The position numbers were made by a program, and so were the translations under genes. Shown here one piece after another: positions 25,870 through 33,218 of a stretch of DNA of 40,909 nucleotides (position 1 is its first letter; every line of letters begins with the position of its first letter). The notes under the pieces were generated by a model, which was given only the letters and a program-made list of their open reading frames with translations, had not been told where the DNA came from and made no database searches. The stretch is from assembly GCA_964545205.1 (NCBI GenBank), contig CAZJFH010000048.1, forward strand, positions 1 to 40,909, in the 5' to 3' direction. The stretch comes from CAZJFH01 sp964545205. Lineage in GTDB: Bacteria > Pseudomonadota > Alphaproteobacteria > Rhodospirillales > Magnetospirillaceae.

Positions 25870-26676
25870 TCAGGCGCGGCGGTCCAGGCGCCTGCGGACC
25901 GCCAGGAGATCGCGCCAGGCCTCGCGTTTGTGGCTCGGCGTGCGCAACAGGAAGGCCGGGTGGTAGGTCGCCAGCGCCGGCACCGGCCGGGGCAGCCGCG
26001 GGGTGGCGTAGTCGTGCCAGCGGCCCCTGAGCGCGCTGATCGATTCGTTGCGCGCCAGCAGCGCCGAGGCGGCGGCGCCGCCGAACAGGATCAGCACCTC
26101 GGGGTCGACCAGCTCGATGTGCCGCTCGATGAACGGCAGGCACATCTCGACCTCGCCGGGGGTCGGCTTGCGGTTGCCGGGCGGGCGCCAGCAGACGACG
26201 TTGGTGATGTAGACGCCGGTGCGCCGGTCGAGCCCGATCGAGGCCAGCATGCGGTCGAGCAGCTTGCCGCTGGCGCCGACGAACGGCAGTCCCTGGCGGT
26301 CCTCCTCGGCGCCCGGCGCCTCGCCGATCACCATCACCGGCGCCTCGGGGTTGCCGTCGCCGAACACCGTCGTGCTGGCGGTGCGCTTGAGCGCGCAGCC
26401 GTCGAAGGATTCAAGCGCCAGGCGCAGGTCGTGCAGGCTGGCCGCCGCCGCCGCGGCGTGGGCGGCGCGGCTGGCCGGCGCCTCGGCCGGCGCCGCCGGC
26501 ACCGGCGCCGCGGCCGCAACCGGCGCCGCCGGGCGCGGTCGCGGCGCCGAATCGGGGGGCGCCGGCCGCGGCGCCGGCGCGCGGTAGCGATCGAGCGGCG
26601 CGTCGCCGATCGTCTCGTCGACGCCGGCGTCGACGTACCAGCGCAACAGCGCGTCCAGGGCCAAATTCTCCTGCAT
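25870..26676 (-). CDS. Uracil-DNA glycosylase, family 4-like
   Basis: A 268-residue DNA repair protein expected to remove uracil from DNA. An N-terminal helix is followed by an Ala/Pro-rich linker (about residues 32-72) and the UDG domain with GEAPGAEEDRQGLPFVG (motif A, active site; 118-134), YITNVVCWRPPGNRKPTPGE and the late YHPAFLLR (motif B, catalytic His). The family-4 Fe-S cluster uses four Cys; here only C94, C162 and C179 are in the core, and W163 sits where the third ligand is expected. I chose the ATG at 26676, where similarity begins. It diverges from the ETF-QO gene. Confidence 0.88.
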   Translation of the reverse strand: MQENLALDALLRWYVDAGVDETIGDAPLDRYRAPAPRPAPPDSAPRPRPAAPVAAAAPVPAAPAEAPASRAAHAAAAAASLHDLRLALESFDGCALKRTASTTVFGDGNPEAPVMVIGEAPGAEEDRQGLPFVGASGKLLDRMLASIGLDRRTGVYITNVVCWRPPGNRKPTPGEVEMCLPFIERHIELVDPEVLILFGGAAASALLARNESISALRGRWHDYATPRLPRPVPALATYHPAFLLRTPSHKREAWRDLLAVRRRLDRRA

Positions 26677-26768
26677 CGTCCGGAGCCTAGCACGCGCTTC
26701 GCGGTCGCAACAGGACGTTCGGCATGCTATAGAACCCGGACCAGGGAAGGGAACAAGGGACAAGAATC

Positions 26769-28409
26769 GTGTCCGAACGCGAATCGATGGAATTCGACGT
26801 GGTGATCGTCGGCGCCGGCCCCTCCGGCCTCGCCGCCGCGATCCGCCTGCGCCAGCTCGCCGCCGAGGCCGGCACCGAGCTGTCGGTCTGCATTCTCGAG
26901 AAGGGATCCGAGGTCGGCGCCCACATCCTGTCCGGCGCCGTCGTCGAGCCGCGCGCGCTCGACGAGCTGATTCCGGACTGGCGCGACAAGGGCGCGCCGC
27001 TGAACACGCCGGCGCGCGAGGACCGCTTCCTGTTCCTCACCGAGGGCAAGGCGATCAAGCTGCCGACGCCGCCGCAGATGCACAACGACGGCAACTACGT
27101 CGTCTCGCTGGGCAACGTCTGCCGCTGGCTGGCCGAGCAGGCCGAGGCCGCCGGCGTCGAGATCTTCGCCGGCTTCGCCGCCGCCGAGGTGCTCTACCAC
27201 GAGAACGGCGCCGTCAAGGGCGTGGCGACCGGCGACATGGGCATCGGCAAGGACGGCCAGCCGACCGCGAACCACACCCCCGGCGTCGAGCTGCACGCGC
27301 GCCAGACCATCTTCGCCGAGGGCGTGCGCGGCTCGCTGACCAAGACCCTGTTCGACAGGTTCGGCCTGCGCAAGGACTGCGACCCGCAGACCTACGGCAT
27401 CGGCATCAAGGAGCTGTGGGAGATCGAGCCCGCCAAGCACAAGGCCGGCACGGTGGTCCACACCGTCGGCTGGCCGCTGGACACCAGGACCTACGGCGGC
27501 TCGTTCCTCTATCACCTCGAGGACAACCAGGTCGCCGTCGGCTTCGTCATCGGCCTCGACTACGAGAATCCGTGGCTGAGCCCGTTCGAGGAGTTCCAGC
27601 GCTTCAAGACCCATCCGGCGATCCGGGCCACCTTCGAGGGCGGCCGGCGCATCGCCTACGGCGCCCGCGCGCTGTCCGAGGGCGGCTTCCAGTCGATCCC
27701 CAAGCTGACCTTCCCCGGCGGCCTGATCGTCGGCGATTCGGCCGGCTTCCTCAACGTGCCCAAGATCAAGGGCTCGCACACGGCGATGAAGTCGGGCATG
27801 GTCGCCGCCGAGGCGGTGTTCCAGGCCCTGGCCGCCGAGGCCGAGGGCGCGGTCGAGGCCTCGGCCTATCCCGAGAAGCTGAAGAAGTCGTGGCTGTGGG
27901 ACGAGCTGTACCGCGCCCGCAACATCCGCCCGGCCTTCCACTGGGGCCTGTGGGGCGGCATCGCCTATTCGGCGCTCGACACCTACGTCTTCCAGGGCAA
28001 GGCGCCGTGGACCCTGCACCACAAGCCGGACCACGAGTCGCTCAAGAAGGCGTCGGACTGCCCGAAGATCGCCTATCCGAAGCCGGACGGCAGGATCACC
28101 TTCGACCGGCTGTCGTCGGTGTTCATCTCGAACACCAACCACGAGGAAAACCAGCCCTCGCACCTGCAGCTCAAGGACCCCGAGGTGCCGGTGAAGGTGA
28201 ATCTGCCGTTGTACGCCGCCCCCGAGCAGCGCTATTGTCCGGCCGGAGTTTACGAGATCGTCGAGGACGAGGGCGGCGGCGGGCCGAGACTGCAGATCAA
28301 CGCGCAGAACTGCGTGCACTGCAAGACCTGCGACATCAAGGACCCGACCCAGAACATCAACTGGGTCGTGCCCGAAGGGGGCGGGGGGCCGAACTACCCC
28401 AACATGTGA
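26769..28409 (+). CDS. Electron transfer flavoprotein-ubiquinone oxidoreductase
   Basis: A 546-residue membrane-associated iron-sulfur flavoprotein that passes electrons from ETF to ubiquinone during fatty-acid and amino-acid oxidation. The FAD site is VVIVGAGPSGLAAAIRL (about residues 11-27), followed by EKGSEVGAHILSGAVVEP. The central quinone/membrane region includes GSFLYHLEDNQVAVGFVIGL. The C-terminal ferredoxin-like part has RYCPAGVYE and CVHCKTCDIKDP, giving the four Cys of a [4Fe-4S] cluster. Length matches ETF-QO. The start is GTG with AAGGGA upstream. ETF subunit genes are not in the window. A weak hairpin (28425-28441) follows the gene. Confidence 0.97.
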   Translation: MSERESMEFDVVIVGAGPSGLAAAIRLRQLAAEAGTELSVCILEKGSEVGAHILSGAVVEPRALDELIPDWRDKGAPLNTPAREDRFLFLTEGKAIKLPTPPQMHNDGNYVVSLGNVCRWLAEQAEAAGVEIFAGFAAAEVLYHENGAVKGVATGDMGIGKDGQPTANHTPGVELHARQTIFAEGVRGSLTKTLFDRFGLRKDCDPQTYGIGIKELWEIEPAKHKAGTVVHTVGWPLDTRTYGGSFLYHLEDNQVAVGFVIGLDYENPWLSPFEEFQRFKTHPAIRATFEGGRRIAYGARALSEGGFQSIPKLTFPGGLIVGDSAGFLNVPKIKGSHTAMKSGMVAAEAVFQALAAEAEGAVEASAYPEKLKKSWLWDELYRARNIRPAFHWGLWGGIAYSALDTYVFQGKAPWTLHHKPDHESLKKASDCPKIAYPKPDGRITFDRLSSVFISNTNHEENQPSHLQLKDPEVPVKVNLPLYAAPEQRYCPAGVYEIVEDEGGGGPRLQINAQNCVHCKTCDIKDPTQNINWVVPEGGGGPNYPNM

Positions 28410-28497
28410 GCCGCGGCGAGCGACGGGCGGTACCGCCGCCCGCTTCGCGGCCCCGTCGCCGACGCTCTCCCGACCCGTGCCACTGGAGAGAGATTTC

Positions 28498-30252
28498 ATG
28501 CCCGCACCGGCGCCCCGCATCCTTCGCCGACTCGCCGCCGCCGCGCTGCTGGCGGCCGGCACGGCCGCCTGCGCCGATCCGGCCGCGGAACTCGGCGGCC
28601 AGCCGGCCGATTCGGTCGCCATGGGGCGGGCCCTGGAGGCCGGCGATTCGGGCCTGGGCAACTATCTCGCCGGGCTGCACGCCCAGCACCAGCGCCAGGG
28701 CGGCCGGGCGGCCGAGTTCTACCTCGACGCGCTCGAGCGCGATCCCGACAACGCCGAACTGCTGCAGCGCGCCTTCGCGCTGATGCTGGCCGAAGGCCGC
28801 ATGGACCAGGCCGAGACCCTGGCCCGGCGGCTGTTCACCTACGATCCCAACGCCGGCCTGGCCGGACTGCTGCTCGCCCTGCGCGAGGCCAAGGCCGGCG
28901 ATTTCGCGGCCGCCGAGCGCCGCATGCAGGCGCTGCCGAGCCGCGGCATCAACACCTTCATCGGCCCGCTGGTGGTCGCCTGGACGCGGGTCGGCCAGGA
29001 CCGCGTCGACGAGGCGCTGCAGGTGCTGTCGCCGCTGGCCAACAACTCGCATCTGGCGGCGCTGCACGATTTCCATGCCGGGCTGATCACCGACCTCGTC
29101 GGCCGCGACACGGTCGCCGAGGAGTATTACCGCAACACCATCGCCGCGCCGGGCGGCCTGACCATCCGCACCGTGCACGCGGTCGGCGCGTTCTACCAGC
29201 GCACCGGCCGGCCGGAGCGGGCGCGCGAGATCTACCGCGGCTACACGCGCACGCATCCCGATTCGGTGCTGTTCGATGCCGAGTCGATGCTGGCGCGCGG
29301 CGCCGCGACGCCGCGGGTGGTCGACTCGGCGCGCGCCGGCCTGGCCGAGGCGATGTTCGGCGCCGCCAGCACCGTGCGCCAGAGCAACGCCCCCGAGATC
29401 GCGATGATGTTCGCGCGCATGGCGCTCGACCTCGAGCCGGACTTTCCGCTGGCCCGCATCCTGCTGGCCGACATCCTGCAGGGCCAGGGCCGCCTGGCCG
29501 ACGCCAACGCGGTCTACGCCGCCATCGCGCCGGACTCGCCGCTGTGGTGGCCGGCGCAGATGCGGCTGGCCGCCAACCAGGAGCAGCTCGGCGAGATCGA
29601 TGCCGCCGTCGCGCGGCTGCGCCGGCTGGCCGCCGAGCGCCCGGACAGCCCCGACCCGCTGGTCGAGCTGGGCGAGATCCTGCGCCGCAACGAGCGCTTC
29701 GCCGAGGCGGCCGAGGCCTACGACGCGGCGATCGCCCGCGTCGGCGCCGTCGACCGGCGCCACTGGAGTCTGTTCTACAGCCGCGGCATCAGCCTCGAGC
29801 GCTCGGGCAAGTGGCTGCGCGCCGAGAGCGACCTCCTGAAGGCGCTGGAGCTCGAACCCGACCAGCCGCTGGTGCTGAACTATCTCGGCTACAGCTGGGT
29901 CGAGCAGGGCATCAACCTGCCGCAGGCCCAGCGCATGATCGAGAAGGCGGTCGAGCTGCGCCCCAACGACGGCTACATCGTCGACAGCCTGGGTTGGGTG
30001 CTGTACCGGCTGGGCGACTACGAATCGGCGGTGACCCATCTCGAGCGCGCCGTCGAGCTGCAGCCCCAGGATCCGACCATCAACGACCATCTCGGCGACG
30101 CGCTGGCCCGCGTCGGCCGCATCGAGGAGGCGCGGTTCCAGTGGCTGCGCACCCAGGGCCTGACCAAGGATCCCGAGATGCTGGCCAAGCTGAAGGAGAA
30201 GCTGGCCTCGACCTCCGGCGTGGTGCCGGCGAAGGGACCGGCCTGGCGATGA
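28498..30252 (+). CDS. Exported TPR-repeat protein
   Basis: A 584-residue protein with an N-terminal export signal (LRRLAAAALLAAGTAACAD). The TAAC could be a poor lipobox, so lipid anchoring is uncertain. The rest is a chain of TPR-type helix pairs, clear in GNYLAGLHAQHQRQGGRAAE, in DPLVELGEILRRNERFAEAA and in the C-terminal PLVLNYLGYSWVEQG and NDGYIVDSLGWVLYRLGDYE motifs seen in envelope TPR proteins. It probably scaffolds protein contacts in the periplasm or outer membrane. Start ATG 28498, with GGAGAG upstream. The stop overlaps ispE by 4 bp, an arrangement I believe recurs in related alphaproteobacteria. Confidence 0.88.
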   Translation: MPAPAPRILRRLAAAALLAAGTAACADPAAELGGQPADSVAMGRALEAGDSGLGNYLAGLHAQHQRQGGRAAEFYLDALERDPDNAELLQRAFALMLAEGRMDQAETLARRLFTYDPNAGLAGLLLALREAKAGDFAAAERRMQALPSRGINTFIGPLVVAWTRVGQDRVDEALQVLSPLANNSHLAALHDFHAGLITDLVGRDTVAEEYYRNTIAAPGGLTIRTVHAVGAFYQRTGRPERAREIYRGYTRTHPDSVLFDAESMLARGAATPRVVDSARAGLAEAMFGAASTVRQSNAPEIAMMFARMALDLEPDFPLARILLADILQGQGRLADANAVYAAIAPDSPLWWPAQMRLAANQEQLGEIDAAVARLRRLAAERPDSPDPLVELGEILRRNERFAEAAEAYDAAIARVGAVDRRHWSLFYSRGISLERSGKWLRAESDLLKALELEPDQPLVLNYLGYSWVEQGINLPQAQRMIEKAVELRPNDGYIVDSLGWVLYRLGDYESAVTHLERAVELQPQDPTINDHLGDALARVGRIEEARFQWLRTQGLTKDPEMLAKLKEKLASTSGVVPAKGPAWR

Positions 30253-31151
30253 GCCTGCCGGCCTGCGGCACCGCGCGCCTGCAGCCCGACGGCAGCGTCG
30301 TCGTCGACGCGCCGGCCAAGGTCAACCTCTACCTGCACGTCGTCGGCCGCCGCGACGACGGCTACCACCTGCTCGACAGCCTGATGGTGTTCGCCGGCGT
30401 CCGCGACACCCTGACGCTGCGGCCCTCGGACCGGCTGTCGCTGCGCCTCGACGGCCCGACCGCCGCCGGGCTGGCGGCCGAGGACGACAACATCGTGCTG
30501 CGCGCCGCCCGCGTGCTGGCCGGCGCCTGCGGCGTCGCGCCGGCGGCCGAGATCGCGCTGACCAAGCGCCTGCCGGTCGCCGCCGGCATCGGCGGCGGCT
30601 CGGCCGACGCGGCGGCGGCGCTGCGCGGACTGTGCCTGCTGTGGGACGTCGCCCTGCCCGAGCGCGAACTGATGCGCCTCGCCCTCGGCCTCGGCGCCGA
30701 CGTGCCGGTCTGCCTGCGCGGCCGCCCGACCGCCGTCACCGGCGTCGGCGAGGGCCTCGCCGACGCGCCGGCGCTCCCGCCCGCCTGGCTGGCGCTGGTC
30801 AATCCCGGCGTCGGCGTCTCGACCCCGGCGGTGTTCAAGGCCCGCGACGAGGGCTTCTCCGAACCGCTGCCGCTCGAGTGCGCCCCGGCCGACGCCGCCG
30901 AACTGGCGGCGATGCTGGCGCGGCGGCGCAACGAGCTGATGACGCCGGCCTTGCGGCTGGCGCCGGTGATCGGCGACGTCCTCGGCGCCATCGCGCGCTG
31001 CGAGGGCGTGCTGCTGTCGCGCATGTCGGGCAGCGGCGCCACCTGCTTCGGCCTGTTCGCCGAGGAGAAGGCGGCCCAGGCCGCCGCCGCGACGATCGCC
31101 GACGCGCACCCCGACTGGTGGACCGCCGCGGCGCCGCTGGTGTCGCGGTAG
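30249..31151 (+). CDS. ispE: 4-Diphosphocytidyl-2-C-methyl-D-erythritol kinase
   Basis: A 300-residue GHMP-family kinase of the non-mevalonate isoprenoid pathway; it phosphorylates CDP-methylerythritol at the 2-OH. Evidence is APAKVNLYLHVVGRRDDGYH at the substrate end (residues 21-40), the ATP-binding LPVAAGIGGGSADAAAAL, GADVPVCLRG and the late LSRMSGSGATCFGLF. Length is usual for IspE. It is translationally coupled to the TPR gene and is the last gene before the repeat-filled gap. Confidence 0.97.
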   Translation: MSLPACGTARLQPDGSVVVDAPAKVNLYLHVVGRRDDGYHLLDSLMVFAGVRDTLTLRPSDRLSLRLDGPTAAGLAAEDDNIVLRAARVLAGACGVAPAAEIALTKRLPVAAGIGGGSADAAAALRGLCLLWDVALPERELMRLALGLGADVPVCLRGRPTAVTGVGEGLADAPALPPAWLALVNPGVGVSTPAVFKARDEGFSEPLPLECAPADAAELAAMLARRRNELMTPALRLAPVIGDVLGAIARCEGVLLSRMSGSGATCFGLFAEEKAAQAAAATIADAHPDWWTAAAPLVSR

Positions 31152-31170
31152 GAAGGACGGCGCTAACTTA

Positions 31171-31206
31171 GGCCCCTCCCCGCCCGCGAGAGCTTTGCGA
31201 ACGCTC
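31171..31206 (+). repeat. Outer repeat, left copy
   Basis: A CCCCTCCC...CCGC...CTTTGCGAA..CTCG element that matches, in reverse orientation, the element at 31373-31416. With the right copy it forms the outer arms of a nested inverted structure in the 361-bp gap between ispE and the small secreted gene. The copy is degenerate and shorter than the right one. Confidence 0.6.
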
Positions 31207-31220
31207 GCCCAGGGCATGCT

Positions 31221-31254
31221 CGTCATGGCCGGGCGAAGTCCCGGCCATCCACGT
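31221..31254 (+). repeat. Inner palindromic repeat, copy A
   Basis: A 34-bp element containing a perfect 9-bp hairpin, ATGGCCGGG (31225-31233) and CCCGGCCAT (31240-31248) with loop CGAAGT, flanked by CGTC and CCACGT. It is the inverted homologue of copy B. Elements of this type are dispersed between genes in many alphaproteobacteria. Confidence 0.85.
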
Positions 31255-31297
31255 GACGCCGCCGAAGAAGCGGCTAAATCACTGAATTAGCGGAGAA

Positions 31298-31330
31298 ACG
31301 TGGATGCCCGGGACAAGCCCGGGCATGACG
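31298..31330 (-). repeat. Inner palindromic repeat, copy B
   Basis: A 33-bp element with a perfect hairpin, ATGCCCGGG (31304-31312) and CCCGGGCAT (31318-31326) with loop ACAAG. In reverse complement it matches copy A at nearly every position outside the loop, with compensating changes that keep the stem paired. The 43 bp between A and B have no coding signal. Confidence 0.85.
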
Positions 31331-31372
31331 AACAAGAGAGCTGCCAGGTCGCCGCCGCACTGCTGCGGGGTG

Positions 31373-31433
31373 TTCGAGTTTCGCAAAGCCCTCGCCTGCG
31401 GGAGAGGGAGGGGACCCACCGCGGAGCGGTGGG
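31373..31433 (-). repeat. Outer repeat, right copy, with hairpin
   Basis: CGAGTTTCGCAAAGCCCTCG and GGGAGAGGGAGGGG form the inverted partner of 31171-31206. It ends in a hairpin, CCCACCGC (31415-31422) and GCGGTGGG (31426-31433). The G-rich top strand (GGGAGAGGGAGGGG, then GGGGAGGGTGGGGG) has several G-runs and could fold as a quadruplex. The rest of the gap up to 31512 shows no gene. Confidence 0.65.
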
Positions 31434-31512
31434 GAGGGTGGGGGTGTCGGCGCCGTAGGCCCTGATAAGCCTATGGGTCCGCAGACCCGCGCTCCCAGGG
31501 GCCGGGCGAGCT

Positions 31513-31803
31513 TCACGTCTGCGTCTGGATCGCCTTGCCCGGCGCCTTCTCGGGCGCCTCTTCCTTCTCCGGTTCCGGTTTCTCGTCCTCGGGATGGATG
31601 CGGCGGATGATGATGTCGCCGTTCTCGTTGATCTCGGGCGCCGCGTATTGCGGGATCGCCATCAGCATCAGCTTCAGCGCCTGCAGCATCTTCTGGGCGG
31701 CATCGTCGAGCAGCTCGCCCGGGCTCTCGCGCTCGGGCTGCTGCGCCGCCGCCGGGCTCGCCAGCAGCCCGGCGGCGATCAGGGCGGCGGCGAGGATCCT
31801 CAT
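31513..31803 (-). CDS. Small secreted protein of unknown function
   Basis: A 96-residue exported protein. A signal peptide (RILAAALIAAGLLASPAAAQ) is cleaved near residue 20. The next part (about 28-55) is an amphipathic helix, LLDDAAQKMLQALKLMLMAI, followed by NENGDIIIRRIHPED and a Lys/Glu/Pro-rich tail. I recall similar short alphaproteobacterial proteins being labelled AAA+ family ATPase in databases, but it has no P-loop and that label would be wrong. The start overlaps the stop of the kinase-like gene as ATGA, so the two are made together. Confidence 0.8.
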   Translation of the reverse strand: MRILAAALIAAGLLASPAAAQQPERESPGELLDDAAQKMLQALKLMLMAIPQYAAPEINENGDIIIRRIHPEDEKPEPEKEEAPEKAPGKAIQTQT

Positions 31804-32483
31804 GCCGAAGCCTTGGCCGAGATCAGGTCGCGCGCCTGCATCAGCAGCGCGACGATGGCCTCGGCGTCGTCGATGCGGTCGGTGTTGATCGTCAGGTCGA
31901 AGCCGGTGGGGTCGTTCAGGCGCGCCTGGTAGGTCTCCCAGACGAACTTGCCGCGCTCGGCGTTGACCTGCTCGATCCTCTTGCGCGCCGCCTCGAGGCT
32001 CAGGCCCTCGGCCGCCGCCACCCGCTTGGCGCAGACGTCGGGCGAGCCGGTGATGCGCACGCGCACCGCCTTGGTCTTCGACAGCACGACATGGGCGCCG
32101 CGGCCGACGATGACGCCGCCGACGCGGCTCAGGCTCATGATGATGTTGACCAGGTGGCGCTTGTAGGTGTCGCGCGACAGGTCCTGGCCGGTGACCAGCG
32201 AGTACAGCCACAGGTCGCGGGCCTTGGCGACGCCCTCGTCGAGCGCCTTCATGGCGTCGGCGTCGGCATGGGTGCGCTGGGCGATCTTGCCCAGGATGTC
32301 GCTGTCGAAATAGCCGATGCCGAGCTTCTCGGCCAGCTTGTGGCCGACGTCGTCGCCGCCCGAGCCGTAGTCACGCGAAATGCAGAACACCGGCTTCGGC
32401 CCGGAAGCGGCGGCGGCCTGGCCCTTTCCGGTGCCGAGGCTCGAAAGCATCGCCTGGATGGCGCGTTGGATGTCGTCAGCCAT
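31800..32483 (-). CDS. Cytidylate kinase-like family protein
   Basis: A 227-residue protein of the Cytidylate_kin2 type (P-loop fold related to CMP kinase). It has CISRDYGSGGDDVGHKLAEK (a modified P-loop: G-S-G-G rather than GxxGxGKS), YFDSDILGKIA, VIVGRGAHVVL and VRVRITGSPDVCAKRVA. It lacks several residues of true Cmk, so the substrate is unknown; a nucleotide or small-molecule kinase role is inferred. It is followed by a secreted small protein in overlapping translation. Upstream is the iorAB operon, 99 bp away, on the same strand. Confidence 0.85.
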   Translation of the reverse strand: MADDIQRAIQAMLSSLGTGKGQAAAASGPKPVFCISRDYGSGGDDVGHKLAEKLGIGYFDSDILGKIAQRTHADADAMKALDEGVAKARDLWLYSLVTGQDLSRDTYKRHLVNIIMSLSRVGGVIVGRGAHVVLSKTKAVRVRITGSPDVCAKRVAAAEGLSLEAARKRIEQVNAERGKFVWETYQARLNDPTGFDLTINTDRIDDAEAIVALLMQARDLISAKASA

Positions 32484-32535
32484 GATGCGAACTCCGGGGT
32501 CGAATTCTGGGAAGAGGATAGCATGCGGGACTCCC

Positions 32536-32568
32536 CCGGAGAAGCCGGCGGGCCGCCCGCTTCTCCGG
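32536..32568 (-). terminator. Inverted repeat after iorB
   Basis: CCGGAGAAGC (32536-32545) and GCTTCTCCGG (32559-32568) form a perfect 10-bp stem with a 13-base GC-rich loop, 14 bp beyond the iorB stop. There is no T-run in the direction of transcription, so it may be a processing or stability hairpin rather than an intrinsic terminator. Confidence 0.45.
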
Positions 32569-32582
32569 CAGGAGGGTTGCGA

Positions 32583-33218
32583 TCATTGCGCGGCGGCGGT
32601 GGCCGCGGCGGCGAGGTCCTTGGCGGCCCGGCGCCCGGCCTCGAAGGCCAGGCGGTTGGCGTCGGCCAGTTCGGGGCGCTTCGAGAAGCGGGCCAGGGTG
32701 CACCGCAGCAGCAGATCGGCGCCGAACGGCAGGAAATCGGCGACGGCGCCCAGCATCACCGTGTTGGCGAGCCGGTTGCTGCCGCCGACCTTGATCGCGA
32801 TCTCGGCCGCCGGCAGGGCGAAGACGCGGCCGTGGCGCGCCTTCATCTGGCCGATCGGGTCCTCGGGATAGCTGAACTTGCCGGTGGTGACCACCGGCGG
32901 GATGAGCTGCTCGGTGTTGGCGACGGCCAGGCCCTCGGGCCGCAGCCAGTGCAGCGAGCGCAGCGCCTCGGCGGCCTCGAAGGCCAGCAGCACGTCGGCG
33001 CTGCCGGCCGAGATGGCCGGGGCCAGCACCTTCGGCCCGAAGCGCAGGTGCGAGGTCACCATGCCGCCGCGCTGGGCCATGCCGGCGACCTCGGTCTTCT
33101 TGACGTCCCAGCCCATGGCGATGGCGGCCTCGGCCATGATCTCGGCGGCGGTCAGCACGCCCTGGCCGCCGATGCCGACCACGATGACGTCGGTGGTCTC
33201 GAACGCGGTGCCGCTCAT
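32583..33218 (-). CDS. iorB: Indolepyruvate ferredoxin oxidoreductase, beta subunit
   Basis: A 211-residue gamma-type subunit of a 2-oxoacid:ferredoxin oxidoreductase. The N-terminal VIVVGIGGQGVLTAAEI is the hallmark, followed by KKTEVAGMAQRGGMVTSHLR and LLAFEAAEALR. With IorA it oxidatively decarboxylates arylpyruvates from aromatic amino-acid breakdown to aryl-CoA, using CoA and ferredoxin. The ATG overlaps the iorA stop as ATGA. Confidence 0.95.
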   Translation of the reverse strand: MSGTAFETTDVIVVGIGGQGVLTAAEIMAEAAIAMGWDVKKTEVAGMAQRGGMVTSHLRFGPKVLAPAISAGSADVLLAFEAAEALRSLHWLRPEGLAVANTEQLIPPVVTTGKFSYPEDPIGQMKARHGRVFALPAAEIAIKVGGSNRLANTVMLGAVADFLPFGADLLLRCTLARFSKRPELADANRLAFEAGRRAAKDLAAAATAAAQ

